The notes: a model not told the origin generated them from the letters alone. A stretch of 64,000 nt of DNA from DATKBT01 sp035546295 (GCA_035546295.1 DATKBT010000111.1:54006-118005), one strand, 5' to 3'. Positions 34,650 through 44,563 are shown, counted from the first letter of the stretch. Numbers and translations: made by a program.

Positions 34650-37367
34650 CTAGAGCTCTTCTCGCAGGCAGCTCGCGGGATCGATGCGCGTGGCGCGGCG
34701 GGCGGGGAGCGCGGCGGCGAGCAGCGACACGAGGGCGAGCGCCGCCGCGCAGACGACGAAGGTCCTCGGGTCGGTCGAGCTGACACCGTAAAGCAACCCG
34801 CTCAGCAGCCGCCCGGCCACGACCGCGCCCAGCGCGCCGATCGCAAGGCCGAGGCTCGCCAGCCGCAGACCCCTGGCGAGCACCGCCCTGAGCACGACCG
34901 CCCGCGAGGCGCCGAGCGCCATGCGTACGCCGATCGCGCGGCGCTGCGAGACCACCACGTAGGCGAGGACCCCATAGAGTCCCTGGATCGCGATCAGCAC
35001 CGCGAACGCCGAGAACACGCCGAGCAGCGAGGAGACGAAGCGCTCGCGCGCGGTCGCGCGATCGACCAGCTCTCCGAGCGGCGCCACCGAGTCGAGCGGC
35101 ACCGAGGCGTCGACGCTCCACACTGCCTCGTGCAGCGGCCGGGCGAGCTCGTCGACCGACACCGATCCGCGGATCGCCAGCGTGCCGAAGCGGGCCCAGG
35201 TGTTCGGCCGCTGCTCGTACGGGATGTAGAGAGCGACCGAGTCCTCGGCCTGCAGGGCGTTGGTCTTGACGTCGGAGACGACGCCGACGACCTCGTACCA
35301 CCAGGGCTCGCCGTCGTTCGACCAGCCCACGATCGCTACCCGCTTGCCGAGGGCGTGAGTGGGGGCGTCGTCGATCTCGGGCCAGAACTGCGCGGCGAAG
35401 GCCTCGTTGACGACCGCGACGTGGTGGCCGTCGGCGCGGTCCTGCGGCCCCAGCGCCCGCCCGCGCTCGACCGCGATCCCGAGCGTGGCGAAGTAGTCGC
35501 CCGCGACCGGGCGCACGCGCGCGCTCGGCTGGTCGCCGGGCTCCGCCGGGGGCCGGTCGTCGAAGGCGAGGGTGGCGCCGATGGCGCCGAAGCCGCTGAG
35601 CGGCGCGCCGATGACGAAGGCGGCGCTCGCGATCTCGGGGCGTGCCTCGAGCGCTTCGACGATCTCGCGGAACGCGGACGTCTGCGCGTCCTTTCCCGAG
35701 TAGCGCGACTCGGGCAGCACCAGATTGGCGATGAGCACCCGGTCGGTGGTGAAGCCGAGGTCGACGGAGCGGAGCTCGACCAGGCTGCGCAGCAGCAGGC
35801 CTCCGAAGGTGAGCAGCACGAAGGCCAGAGCGATCTCGAGGACCACCAGCCCTCCCTGGAGCCTGCCGGCGCGGCGGGCCGCATTCGAGGAGCCGGCTCC
35901 CCGGCCGAGAGCGTCGACCAGGTCGCGGCGCAGCGTGTCGAGACCCGGGAGCAGGCCGGCGGCGAGGGTGGCGAACAGCGCCGCTGCGAGCGTGAACAGC
36001 AGCACCCGGCCGTCGATCGTCACGCTCGCGGCGCGCGGCAGGCCTGCGGGGGCGATCGCCAACGCGGCGCGGGTGGCGGCCGCCGCCACGCCGACGCCCA
36101 GCGCGGCGCCCACGACCGACAGCACCGCGGCCTCGACGACCAGGAGCCTCAGCACCGACCGGCGGCTTCCGCCCATCGCCAGGCGGGTGGCGATCTCGTG
36201 CCGACGTGCCGTCGCCCGCACCAGCAGCAGGTTGGCGATGTTGGCGCAGACGATGAGCAACACCAGTCCCACCCCCGCCAGCAGGAGGACGAGCACCGGC
36301 CGCAGATCGCCGACCAGGAAGGCGCGCAGCGGGGTCGCGGTCAGCAGCTTGCCGCGGTTGGTGTCGGGGTGCTCCTCGGCGAGCCGCTGGGTGAGGGCCG
36401 CCAACTCGGCTCGAGCCTGCGCGAGCTCGATCCCGGGAGCGAGGCGCGCCAGCGCCTCGAGGTTATTGGTGCCGCGCTCCTCGAGCGCCCACGGCATCGC
36501 GGCCGCCAGCGCGACCCAGCCGCTGGCTCCGAGCTCGAGGACGTCGGCGTCGGCGGGCGCGACGCCGATCACGGTGTAGGGGATGTCGCTGAGCACCAGG
36601 ACCCGGCCCACGATCTCGGGATCGGCGCCGAAGCGCTCGCGCCAGAACGCTTCGCCGAGCACGATCACGGGCTCGGCTCCCGGTACGTTGTCGCTGTCGG
36701 CCAACATCCTGCCGGTCACGGGCCGCACCCCCAGCATCTCGAACCATTGCGGGTCGACCGGCACCGTCACCAGGCGCTCGGGATCGCCGTCGCCGGTGAG
36801 GTCGAGCGCCCAGTACGGCGAGTAGAGGGCCAGCGAGTCGAGCGTCCTCGCGCGCTCGCGCAGGTCGGCCGCGTCGGGGACCGAGACGTCGGCCTCGCCG
36901 TCCCCCGGCCGCGTGAGCACCACCAGCCGCTCCTCGTCGACGACCGGGAGCGCGCGCAGCAGCACGCCGTCCAGGATCGAGAAGATCGCGGTGTTGGCTC
37001 CGATGCCGAGGGCGAGGGTGAGCAGGGCGACGCCCGTGAACAGGGGGGTGGCGATCAGCCGCCGAACCGTCTGTCGCAGCTCGGTGAGCAGGAGGTCGAA
37101 TCGGTGCATATGGGTCTCCGGTCGGGGCGCGAGACGCCCCGTCGCATGCCGGCGCGGACGCCCGCGTGGCGCCCTTCTCGGAAGGCGCAGGGCGACCGCG
37201 CAGAGCACGAGGTCGAGGGCTGTGCGGCCGAGGAAATGCAGCGTCGCAAATCGGCCCCGCTCCCGGGCGCGGTCCAGGTCCTGATCGAGCGCGAGGCCGA
37301 TCTCGTCGGACCACCGGGCACGGTGGCCGGCGGGGAGCAGTCGGAGCAGGAGTCGAAGCAGCGGCAT
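34650..37367 (-). CDS. ADOP-family permease without an adjacent PadR gene
   Basis: A 905-residue permease with the cytoplasmic N-terminal extension (LLPAGHRARWSDEIGLALDQD), then LLTELRQTVRRLIATPLFTG and IGANTAIFSILDGVLLRALP, a periplasmic core, and two FtsX domains (the last with QGLYGVLAYVVVSQRRAIGV). It ends ATRIDPASCLREEL. The extension is usual for PadR-coupled ADOPs, but no PadR gene precedes it. Instead an 18-bp element shared with the PadR gene at 44347 lies upstream (37413-37430). No clear RBS was seen before ATG 37367. Confidence 0.9.
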   Translation of the reverse strand: MPLLRLLLRLLPAGHRARWSDEIGLALDQDLDRARERGRFATLHFLGRTALDLVLCAVALRLPRRAPRGRPRRHATGRLAPRPETHMHRFDLLLTELRQTVRRLIATPLFTGVALLTLALGIGANTAIFSILDGVLLRALPVVDEERLVVLTRPGDGEADVSVPDAADLRERARTLDSLALYSPYWALDLTGDGDPERLVTVPVDPQWFEMLGVRPVTGRMLADSDNVPGAEPVIVLGEAFWRERFGADPEIVGRVLVLSDIPYTVIGVAPADADVLELGASGWVALAAAMPWALEERGTNNLEALARLAPGIELAQARAELAALTQRLAEEHPDTNRGKLLTATPLRAFLVGDLRPVLVLLLAGVGLVLLIVCANIANLLLVRATARRHEIATRLAMGGSRRSVLRLLVVEAAVLSVVGAALGVGVAAAATRAALAIAPAGLPRAASVTIDGRVLLFTLAAALFATLAAGLLPGLDTLRRDLVDALGRGAGSSNAARRAGRLQGGLVVLEIALAFVLLTFGGLLLRSLVELRSVDLGFTTDRVLIANLVLPESRYSGKDAQTSAFREIVEALEARPEIASAAFVIGAPLSGFGAIGATLAFDDRPPAEPGDQPSARVRPVAGDYFATLGIAVERGRALGPQDRADGHHVAVVNEAFAAQFWPEIDDAPTHALGKRVAIVGWSNDGEPWWYEVVGVVSDVKTNALQAEDSVALYIPYEQRPNTWARFGTLAIRGSVSVDELARPLHEAVWSVDASVPLDSVAPLGELVDRATARERFVSSLLGVFSAFAVLIAIQGLYGVLAYVVVSQRRAIGVRMALGASRAVVLRAVLARGLRLASLGLAIGALGAVVAGRLLSGLLYGVSSTDPRTFVVCAAALALVSLLAAALPARRATRIDPASCLREEL

Positions 37368-37412
37368 CGCGGGGCGTCGTCTGGTGAAGCGCGGGACGTC
37401 GGCGGCGATAAG

Positions 37413-37430
37413 TATGACGAATGCCTATAG
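37413..37430 (-). promoter_or_regulatory. Putative PadR operator upstream of the orphan permease
   Basis: The 18-mer TATGACGAATGCCTATAG matches 44410-44427 at 17 of 18 positions and lies 46-63 bp before the permease start, in an AT-richer patch. A hairpin AAAGGG-TTACG-CCCTTT is nearby at 37462-37478. Function inferred from the shared sequence. Confidence 0.55.
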
Positions 37431-37655
37431 TGTTCTCGTTCAGCTATACGGCCCGAGCACAAAAGGGTTACGCCCTTTATCGCTGTCCGACAGCTCGAGG
37501 GCGTCGCTCGGCGCAGCCCGAGGACACGGCGTCCCCGTCTCCTCGGTCCCGACTCGGCGCGCCGGTCGCCGGGCTATGCTCGTCGCGTTCGACCGGTCGA
37601 TACGCCGCAGCCCCGACGAGGATCGAGAGAGGCCTCGCCGACAAGGGGAGAGACT

Positions 37656-38420
37656 TTGCGCTACGCCGAGGCCTTCCGGTATCCGTTCGAGAGCCCGCGC
37701 TGGGTGCCGAACCTCCTGATCCTTTCGATCGCCGGCATCGTTCCCCTGATCGGGCCTATGTTCGCCCTCGGCTACGCTGCCCGGGTCATGGAGTCGCTGC
37801 GCCACGGCGTCGGGTCGGGGACCTACCACGACCTCGACTTCGACCAGGCCGGCGACTATCTGCTGCGGGGGCTCAAGATCTTCGTCGTCACGCTGGCTCT
37901 CTTCCTGCTCGTTCTGCCGCTCTACCTCGCCCTCTTCCTCGGCTTCTTCCTGGTCGTGCCTCTGATCGGAGGAGGAATCGGCGGGTCCCAGGAGGGGACG
38001 GCGAGCATGGTCGCCGGGGTGCTGAGCTGTCTGGGCGCCGGCGTGGGGATCCTCCTCTTCCTCGCCCTCGTCGTCGTCCTCCTCATGGTCAGCGTGCCGC
38101 TGGTGCTGCGCGCGTCGCTGCACCCTCTGTTGGGCGCCGCCTTCTCGCCGTCCTTCGTCCTCGACTACGTACGCCGGTGTTGGAAGCAGACCCTGCTCAC
38201 CTATCTGCTGTTCATGGCGGTGAGCATCCCGATCAGCCTCGCCGGGATGCTCCTGTTCATCGTCGGCATCCTGGTGGCGAGCGCCTACATGCAACTGGTG
38301 CATGCCCACCTCCTCGCGCAGCTCGCCGACCTCTACGAGGCGTCGGGCGGCGAGCCGGTGGCGGGGCCGCAGGCCGCGCCGGCTGCACCGCCGCCGCCGC
38401 CGATGCTGCCTGCCGGCTGA
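37656..38420 (+). CDS. DUF4013 multi-pass membrane protein
   Basis: A 254-residue protein starting at TTG 37656, supported by AAGGGGAG (37643-37650) five bases upstream and by the family-typical opening RYAEAFRYPFESPRW. Five or so hydrophobic segments follow (for example LLILSIAGIVPLIGPMFALGYAARVM and IFVVTLALFLLVLPLYLALF), with the amphipathic G-x-Y-H-D-L-D-F-D loop characteristic of DUF4013. The tail is Pro/Ala-rich. Located in the inner membrane; function unknown. Confidence 0.82.
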   Translation: MRYAEAFRYPFESPRWVPNLLILSIAGIVPLIGPMFALGYAARVMESLRHGVGSGTYHDLDFDQAGDYLLRGLKIFVVTLALFLLVLPLYLALFLGFFLVVPLIGGGIGGSQEGTASMVAGVLSCLGAGVGILLFLALVVVLLMVSVPLVLRASLHPLLGAAFSPSFVLDYVRRCWKQTLLTYLLFMAVSIPISLAGMLLFIVGILVASAYMQLVHAHLLAQLADLYEASGGEPVAGPQAAPAAPPPPPMLPAG

Positions 38421-38494
38421 GCCAGCCGTCGAGCTCGAGCGCCGCTCGAGCCTCTGGCTCCACCGGTGCGTCACCGACCCGGAGGGCTCGTCCG

Positions 38495-39670
38495 CTATCT
38501 CCTGAGCTCGGCGTCGAGCACCTCGACGACCACTCGCATCCGCTCGAACAACGCGTCGCGCTCGGCCGCGGTGAGCTCTTCGGCGGGGGCATCGGGGGAA
38601 TCGTCGGAGATCAGATCGGCCAGGAACTCGTTGAGGATGGGCTGTCGCGACAGCTCGCCGTCGAGCCCGAGCAGCGCGATCTCCGGATCGCTCAGGGTGC
38701 CCTCCTCGGCGCGCTCGAGGATCTCCTGGACCCTGTCGATCCGGGCTCTCGGCACCTTGCGGATCTTCTTGCCGCCGGCCTTCCAGAACATCCGGAACAT
38801 CGCGACGAAGATGAAATGCCCGAGCTCGCGAGCCTCCTCGCCGAGCATCTCGGTCTCGTCGAGCAGGAAGCCGAGGAGGTGCGGCTGTCGCTTCGCGACC
38901 TCGTCGTAGGTCTTGAGCGCGTGTCGCGGGCCGAGCTCGGCGGTCTCGATCCAGGTCTCGTCGATCAGCGCTTCGCTCAGCGAGCGTTGATCGAAGCGTC
39001 CCGGCGTGAAGCCGACCAGTTGGTCGTCCTCGTCGGGGAAGTCTGGGTCGAGCACGGCGGCGAGCCGCGCCTGCGGGTCGCTGAAGACGACCTGCGCGGG
39101 GTCGAACTCCTCCGGGTCGAAGCCGGGCGGCATCCACTCGTAGAGATCGCGATCCGGCTCCGGAACCTGATCGGGCTGCAGATTGGCGAGCTCGAGCAGA
39201 CGCGAGTAGGCCGGAGGGCCGCCGCAGTCTTCGAGCGGGCAGGCGCGTGCGCCGGCGAGGCACCTCGGGATCGAGCGTCGCTCGGCGGGGTCGGCGAGCG
39301 AGCGCTCCCCGACGCACGAGACGCCATGCCGCCAACCGTCGCCGAAGTCGTAGAGATAGTCGACCGGCGGCGCCCCCTGGTGCAGGAAGGGCCCGATCGG
39401 GTACTCCCAGCCGGGACGCGGACCGGAGTCGGGCGCCCGGGGATCCGGGATGCCGATGACCAGGCTGTCGGTCTCGCCGCTCTTGGGATCGAGGACGAAC
39501 TCGTGGAGATGGGTGTCGGTCCAGCCCATCGCGTCCTGGATGGCGACGTGCAGCGACCAGAAGTCGTAGTCCGCGGGAACCTCGATCTCGCGCCAGACGG
39601 GAGGAGTGACTCCGTCGAGCTCGATGCGCAGCCGCAGGACCTTCTCCCCGGATGTGGTGTCGTTCTCCAT
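38495..39670 (-). CDS. pRiA4b ORF-3-like protein
   Basis: A 391-residue protein from ATG 39670. The N-terminal half is the pRiA4b ORF-3 domain: LRLRIELDGVTPPVWREIEVP, FWSLHVAIQDAMGWTDTHLHEF, YLYDFGDGWRH, and RCLAGARACPLEDCGGPPAY. The C-terminal 200 residues are an additional helical region containing YEWMPPGFDPEEFDP and are not assigned. The domain occurs in plasmid and mobile-element contexts as well as chromosomes; its activity is not known. No transposase lies nearby. It is divergent from the permease at 39866. Confidence 0.85.
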   Translation of the reverse strand: MENDTTSGEKVLRLRIELDGVTPPVWREIEVPADYDFWSLHVAIQDAMGWTDTHLHEFVLDPKSGETDSLVIGIPDPRAPDSGPRPGWEYPIGPFLHQGAPPVDYLYDFGDGWRHGVSCVGERSLADPAERRSIPRCLAGARACPLEDCGGPPAYSRLLELANLQPDQVPEPDRDLYEWMPPGFDPEEFDPAQVVFSDPQARLAAVLDPDFPDEDDQLVGFTPGRFDQRSLSEALIDETWIETAELGPRHALKTYDEVAKRQPHLLGFLLDETEMLGEEARELGHFIFVAMFRMFWKAGGKKIRKVPRARIDRVQEILERAEEGTLSDPEIALLGLDGELSRQPILNEFLADLISDDSPDAPAEELTAAERDALFERMRVVVEVLDAELRR

Positions 39671-39865
39671 GCTTCCCCGGCTCTCGATGCGCCAGTGGTG
39701 GCGGCAGTGGGACGAGGATACGCCGATCGCGTCGCGCGCGGAGCGGATCCGAGCGTGAAGGCGCCGCGCTCCCTGTGATCCCTGGTCGCGCGCGGAGCGG
39801 AATCCTGGCCGCCACCGGAACCTCCGGCAAGTGCAGTCCGTAGGGCGTCCTCGGGAGGTCTCCAC

Positions 39866-42325
39866 ATGGATGGCTGGTGGCAGGACGCGAAGCTCGCTCT
39901 CAGAACTCTGCGGCGTCGGCCGGTCTGGGCGTTCTCGATCGTGGCGGTGCTGTCGATCGGCCTGGCCGGGAATGCGGCGATGTTCGCAGCCTTCGACGCC
40001 TGGGTGATCCGGCCTCTCGACCTCGAGAGTCCCCAGGAGCTGGTCGATCTGCGGTCGGTCCAGCCGCGGCTCGGTGGCGACGGCGAAGCCTTGTCGGCGC
40101 CCGACTGGTGGGACGTCGTCCGGCGGCAGTCGCTGTTCCGATCGGCGGCGGCGTACTCGCGAGCGACCTTCAACCTCGACGACGAGGTCGAGGTCTCGCG
40201 GGCGGAGGGCGCGCGGATCGAGTGGTCGCTGCTGCCGACCCTGGGGATCCACCCGGTGCTCGGCCGCCCCTTCGAGGAGCGCGACGACCTGCCGGGACGT
40301 CCCGCGCCGGTGGCCCTGATCGGAGATCGCCTCTGGCGCGAGCGCTACGGCGCCGATCCGGCGGTGCTGGGGCGTGTGATCCGGATCGACGGCGTCGCCC
40401 ACCAGATCGTCGGAGTGATGCCTCCCGACTTCGAGTTCCCGGAGTGGGCGCAGGTGTGGACGCCGCTCGGCCTCGATGCCGATGCCTCGGCGCGGGATCG
40501 GCGCTGGCTGCCGGTGGTCGCGCGGCTGGAGCCCGGCGTGTCGCTGGCGGCGGCGCGCGCCGAGCTCGAGCAGATCGGCGACGAGCTGGCGGCCGAGCAC
40601 CCGCTGACCAACACCGGCTGGACGCTGTCGGCCCGGCCGCTGCGCGAGGTGTGGGTGCCTGACGTCATCGAGGTCGCGATCACGGCCTCGCTGGGTTCGG
40701 CGGTGCTGGTCCTGCTGGTCATCTGCGCCAACGTCGGCAGCCTCTTCCTCGCCGATCTCGAGCCGAGAAGTCGCGAGCTCGCGCTGCGCGTCGCTCTCGG
40801 CGCCGGGCGGGTGCGCACCTTGCGCCCCTTCCTGCTCCAGAGCATCCTGCTCGCCGCCGTCGGCGGAGCGGCCGGCTGCGTGCTCGGCGCGGTCTGGCTC
40901 AACGGCATGCTCGGGCGCGTCCCGGTCGATCCGCCGTACCTCTTCGCCATGCGCCTCGACGCGCGGACGCTGGCCTTCACGGCTGCGTCGGCGCTGCTCG
41001 CGGGGTTGGCCTGCGCGGCGGTGCCGCTGACCCGTCGCCGCTCCGAGAGCCCTGCGTCGGCGCTGCGCTCGAGCGGCGCCGGCGCGCCGGGCTCGGCTCG
41101 GCTGCGTGCGCTCCTGGTCGCCGGCGAGCTGGCGCTCACCACCGCGCTCCTGATCGGCGCGCTGCTGATGACCAGGAGCTTCCTCGAGCAGCGGACGGAG
41201 GACCCGGGCTACCGCAGGATCGGCGTGGTCACCGCCGAGCTCTCGCTGGCGGGACCGGACCACGAAGATGCCCAGCAACGCGTGCGCTTCGTGGAGCGCC
41301 TCCTCGACGGCGTGGGAAAGGCGGCGGGGGTGCGATCCGCCGGCCTCGCGACCCTGCGTCCCGCCGATGGCTGTTTGCGCGAGCGCTTCGAGGTCGAGGG
41401 GGCGCCGGCCGAGCGCGGAGAGGGGGTCGGCGCCTGCGTCGTCGGCGTCGCGGGAGACTACCTGGAGACGCTGGGAGTGCCGCCGGTGGCGGGACGCCTG
41501 CTGACCGCCGCAGAGTGGCGAGAGGGAGGCGACGGCGTGGTGATCAGCTCCGGCCTCGCCGAACGGCTGTGGCCGGACGGCGCGGCCGTCGGCCGGCGGC
41601 TACGGAGGGTCGGTGCGAGCACACCCGGCGACGACGGCTTCGGCTGGAGGCGGGTGGTGGGCGTGGTGGGCGACGTCTCGGCCCCGCGCGACATGGTGGT
41701 CGACGCCGCGAACCCTGGCGTCCAGCTCTACCTGCCCTACGCCGAGCACGCCGGTCGCAGGCTCGCCGTGGTGATCGGCACCGGGGTCCCCGGCAACGGG
41801 GTTGTCGGAAACGCGGCGCCGCCCGGTGAGATCGCGGACGTCCTTCGTGCCGCGGTGCGGCGGGCCGGAGCGTCGGTGCCGCTGGGGGAGGTGATCTCGC
41901 TCGAGCGCTCCGTGGCGAACGCCCAGTGGGTCTCGCGCTTCTTCAGCGAGCAGCTCGTGCTCTACGCCGCCGCGGCGTTGACGATCGCGGTGTTCGGGCT
42001 GTACGGCCTGATCTCGGACTCGGTCACGCGCAGCCGGTTCGAGCTGGCGATGCGGCTCGCGCTCGGCGCGCGCCGCCATCAGGTGCTCGCCCTGGTCGCT
42101 CGGCGCGGCGCGTGGATGGTGGGAGGCGGCATCGCCACCGGCGTGGTCCTCGGCCTCGCCATGAGCCGGATGGGGGGCGCGATGTTCGGCGGTGCCTCGT
42201 TGACCGACCTGCCGATCTACGTGCTGGTGGTCGCAGTGCTCGCTCTCGCGGCGGCGCTCGCCACCTGGCTGCCGGCACGGCGCGCGGCTCGGCTCGATCC
42301 GGCGCGGCTGCTGCGCTCCGAGTGA
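39866..42325 (+). CDS. ADOP-family permease without PadR
   Basis: An 819-residue permease with GGGAGG upstream of ATG 39866 and the opening WWQDAKLALRTLRRRPVWAF. It lacks the N-terminal extension. Core domain and two FtsX blocks are intact (VLLVICANVGSLFLADLEPR; FGLYGLISDSVTRSRFELAM). It ends AARLDPARLLRSE. The first membrane motif reads IGLAGNAAMFAAFDAWVIRPL, more divergent than the other copies. A 17-bp direct repeat lies upstream (39731-39747 and 39785-39801). Confidence 0.9.
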   Translation: MDGWWQDAKLALRTLRRRPVWAFSIVAVLSIGLAGNAAMFAAFDAWVIRPLDLESPQELVDLRSVQPRLGGDGEALSAPDWWDVVRRQSLFRSAAAYSRATFNLDDEVEVSRAEGARIEWSLLPTLGIHPVLGRPFEERDDLPGRPAPVALIGDRLWRERYGADPAVLGRVIRIDGVAHQIVGVMPPDFEFPEWAQVWTPLGLDADASARDRRWLPVVARLEPGVSLAAARAELEQIGDELAAEHPLTNTGWTLSARPLREVWVPDVIEVAITASLGSAVLVLLVICANVGSLFLADLEPRSRELALRVALGAGRVRTLRPFLLQSILLAAVGGAAGCVLGAVWLNGMLGRVPVDPPYLFAMRLDARTLAFTAASALLAGLACAAVPLTRRRSESPASALRSSGAGAPGSARLRALLVAGELALTTALLIGALLMTRSFLEQRTEDPGYRRIGVVTAELSLAGPDHEDAQQRVRFVERLLDGVGKAAGVRSAGLATLRPADGCLRERFEVEGAPAERGEGVGACVVGVAGDYLETLGVPPVAGRLLTAAEWREGGDGVVISSGLAERLWPDGAAVGRRLRRVGASTPGDDGFGWRRVVGVVGDVSAPRDMVVDAANPGVQLYLPYAEHAGRRLAVVIGTGVPGNGVVGNAAPPGEIADVLRAAVRRAGASVPLGEVISLERSVANAQWVSRFFSEQLVLYAAAALTIAVFGLYGLISDSVTRSRFELAMRLALGARRHQVLALVARRGAWMVGGGIATGVVLGLAMSRMGGAMFGGASLTDLPIYVLVVAVLALAAALATWLPARRAARLDPARLLRSE

Positions 42326-42456
42326 GCGGCGCGCGCTACACTCGCTGCGAATCACGAAGACGGCTGTCGAGGGCGGCGCACTGCACCGGGCGGCGCCGGC
42401 GTTCTGCGGCGCTGGCGCCTCGCTGCCCGGCTCGCCGCCATGCTGAGGGAGCGTAC

Positions 42457-42552
42457 ATGAACGTCGAGGAGCTGCTCGATCCCGTTCCCTCAGCGCGATG
42501 TCACCTGCACCGCAGTCCGGCGCAGGAGACGGTGGGAGGGGCGCCGAGCTGA
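42457..42552 (+). pseudogene. Possible 5' remnant of a lost gene
   Basis: A short ORF of 31 codons with a good RBS (GAGGGAG, about 7 nt upstream) and a natural-looking start (MNVEELLDPVPSARCH) that then runs into low-complexity sequence and stops. It ends near where the permease pseudogene on the other strand is cut off, so both may have been truncated by the same deletion. It could equally be a chance ORF. Confidence 0.3.
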
Positions 42553-42599
42553 CGGCGGGAGCTCGTGCCGGCGCCGTTTCGTTCAGCAGGCGATCGGTC

Positions 42600-43994
42600 C
42601 TTCTCTGCGGCGGGAGGCATGGCTGATCCTGCGGGATCCGCACGCCGGCGGCGAGCAGAAAGCCGGCGGCGGCGCCGGCGGCCGCGAGGACGATGCTCTC
42701 TGCGAGCATCAGCCGGATCAGCTGTGAGCGACCGGCGCCCAGAGCCGCCCGCAGCGCCAGCTCGGAGCTGCGCCCGGCGCAGCGCACCAGGAGCAGGTTC
42801 GCGACGTTTGCGCACGCGATCAGGAGAACGAGCGCGACCGCGCCGGGAGCAGCAGGAGCGTCGGGCGCAGATCGCGGCTGGTGTGCTCGCGCAGCGGCAC
42901 CAGGCGAAACGCCTGCTCGTCGTCGACCGCGTCGGGGTAGCGCTGGCGGAGGCGCTCGACGAGCGCCGGCAGCGCCGCGCCCGCGGCGTCGAGGTCGGTG
43001 GCGGTGCGTGCCACGAGGATGCGGTTGTGTGTTCGGGGTGGTGGCGTCGAAGCGCGCCTCGTCGACCGCCAGCGGCAGCCACATCTCGGCGCCTCGCCAC
43101 AGCAGCTCGAAGCCGCGAGGCATGACGCCGACGATCCGCCGGCTCGAGCCGTCGACGGTGAGGCTCTCGCCGATCACGCTCTCGTCGCCGCCGAAGCGGC
43201 GCTGCCAGAAGCCGTGCCCGAGGACGATCACGCTCGGGGCGCCAGGCCTGTCCTCCTCGGCGACGAATCCGCGACCCAGGGCCGGCGCGACGCCCGCGAC
43301 GTCGAAGAAGGAGGCGGTGACCGCAGCGGCGACGATCCGCTCCGGTTCGTGCTCGCCTCCGACGTTCACCTGATGGGGGGCGAGGGCGGCCACTGCTTCG
43401 AAGGGGCCCTCGCCCTCGGCCAGCACCGAGTAGACGACCTCCGAGGCGGCGGCGAAGCCTCTCCCGCCACGGGGGGCGTTGTAGACGACCGCGATCCGGT
43501 CGGCCTGCGGGAAGGGAAGGGGGGCGAGCAGGACGTGATCGACGATCGAGAAGATCGCGGTGTTGGCGCCGATGCCGAGCGCGAGCGTGGCGACCGCGAG
43601 GGAGAGGAAGCCCGGACTGCGAACGAGCGATCTCGCGGCGGACGACGTCGGTCGTGTATCGGTCCATGGGACGCTCCTGGGAGGTGTGGCGGTGGCGGTG
43701 GGCTCGCGCAGGCGTCCCCCGAGCTGCGACCCGACGCGCCCACGGTTCGAGACCGGTGCGGCGTACGAAGCGCCTGGCGTGGAGAGCCAGCGCGCTGGCG
43801 AGCAGATCGAGCGCGCTGCGGATCAGGAATCGAGCGGTCCGGCGGCGGCTTCGGGCGGCAGCGAGATCCCGCGCGAATGCGTCGGAGACCTCCTCCTCCC
43901 ACCGCTCGAGGAACGGCGCCGGCAGCAGCGCACCCGAGACCATGCGATGCAGCCTCGTCCAGCGTTTCGCCTCCGAGGGCGCCGGATCGTTCAC
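42600..43994 (-). pseudogene. Broken ADOP-family permease
   Basis: The GTG at 43994 overlaps the PadR stop (GTGA) and opens the usual extension (RWEEEVSDAFARDLAAARSRR). The frame then breaks near 43630: MDRYTTDVVRREIARS continues in another frame as RSPGFLSLAVATLALGIGAN. Two further shifts occur near 43015-43050 and near 42835-42850. Recognisable blocks include ASFFDVAGVAPALGRGF and LLIACANVANLLLVR. Sequence similarity ends after GFLLAAGVR near 42620, so the second FtsX domain is missing. Multiple lesions plus truncation argue for decay and not a single sequencing error. Confidence 0.85.
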
Positions 43995-44347
43995 GCGCGC
44001 GATCTGCCGCCGAGCAGGCGCCGCGAGCGGGCGAGCTCGACGAGGTCCTCGAGCCGGGCGGCTTCGGCGGCGAGGACCTCGCGACCGAGCGCGGTGAGCT
44101 GGTAGTAGCGCCGGCGGGCGTCGGCGTCGGTCTCGGGGGGCTGCTCGCACTCCTCCACCAGCCCGTCGTCGACCAGCCGGGAGAGGTGCCGGTAGAGCGA
44201 GCCCGCGTCGAGGCGCAGCGAGCCCTGGGCGCGCTCCTCCGCGGCCTGCTTCATCGCGTAGCCGTGGGCGGGGCCCTCCGACAGCGCGAGCAGCAGTGCG
44301 AAGACGCGCGGGTTGAGCGGCAGGTGGGCCTCGGGGCTCGGGACCAT
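43991..44347 (-). CDS. PadR-family transcriptional regulator
   Basis: A 118-residue regulator from ATG 44347 with GGGAG 8 nt upstream. Motifs: FALLLALSEGPAHGYAMKQA, GSLYRHLSRLVDDGLVEE, and ARRRYYQLTALGREVL. It overlaps the start of the broken permease by 4 nt, so its original local target is dead. It looks intact and may survive because it also controls the permease at 34650-37367 through the shared operator. Confidence 0.9.
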   Translation of the reverse strand: MVPSPEAHLPLNPRVFALLLALSEGPAHGYAMKQAAEERAQGSLRLDAGSLYRHLSRLVDDGLVEECEQPPETDADARRRYYQLTALGREVLAAEAARLEDLVELARSRRLLGGRSRA

Positions 44348-44390
44348 CGTTCATCTCCCTTCGGACGGCGAGCGCATCTCGACGGCCTTC

Positions 44391-44431
44391 TCTATGACGG
44401 GCCTGTTTCTATGACGGATGCCTATAGACAT
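44391..44431 (-). promoter_or_regulatory. Putative operator region of the PadR gene
   Basis: TCTATGACGG occurs twice (44391-44400 and 44408-44417), and the second copy runs into the 18-bp element TATGACGGATGCCTATAG (44410-44427). ATGCCTATAGACAT (44418-44431) is an imperfect palindrome with ATG/CAT ends, similar in style to PadR-type operators. Seen directly; function inferred. Confidence 0.55.
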
Positions 44432-44563
44432 CGATCCGAATTACGCGCTCCGCCGCCGAGGGTTTCGCCGACATCGCCGCGGCGGGATCGAAGTCCCGAG
44501 CGAGCGGTAGGATGAGAGTCGCGCTGGCGCCGAGGAGGCGTCGCGATCCGGAGGAGACGCGAG

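Noticed and set aside
38495..39670. Mobile-element gene suggested by the pRiA4b ORF-3 domain
   Set aside because: The domain is also common in chromosomes, and no transposase, integrase or inverted repeats flank it here.
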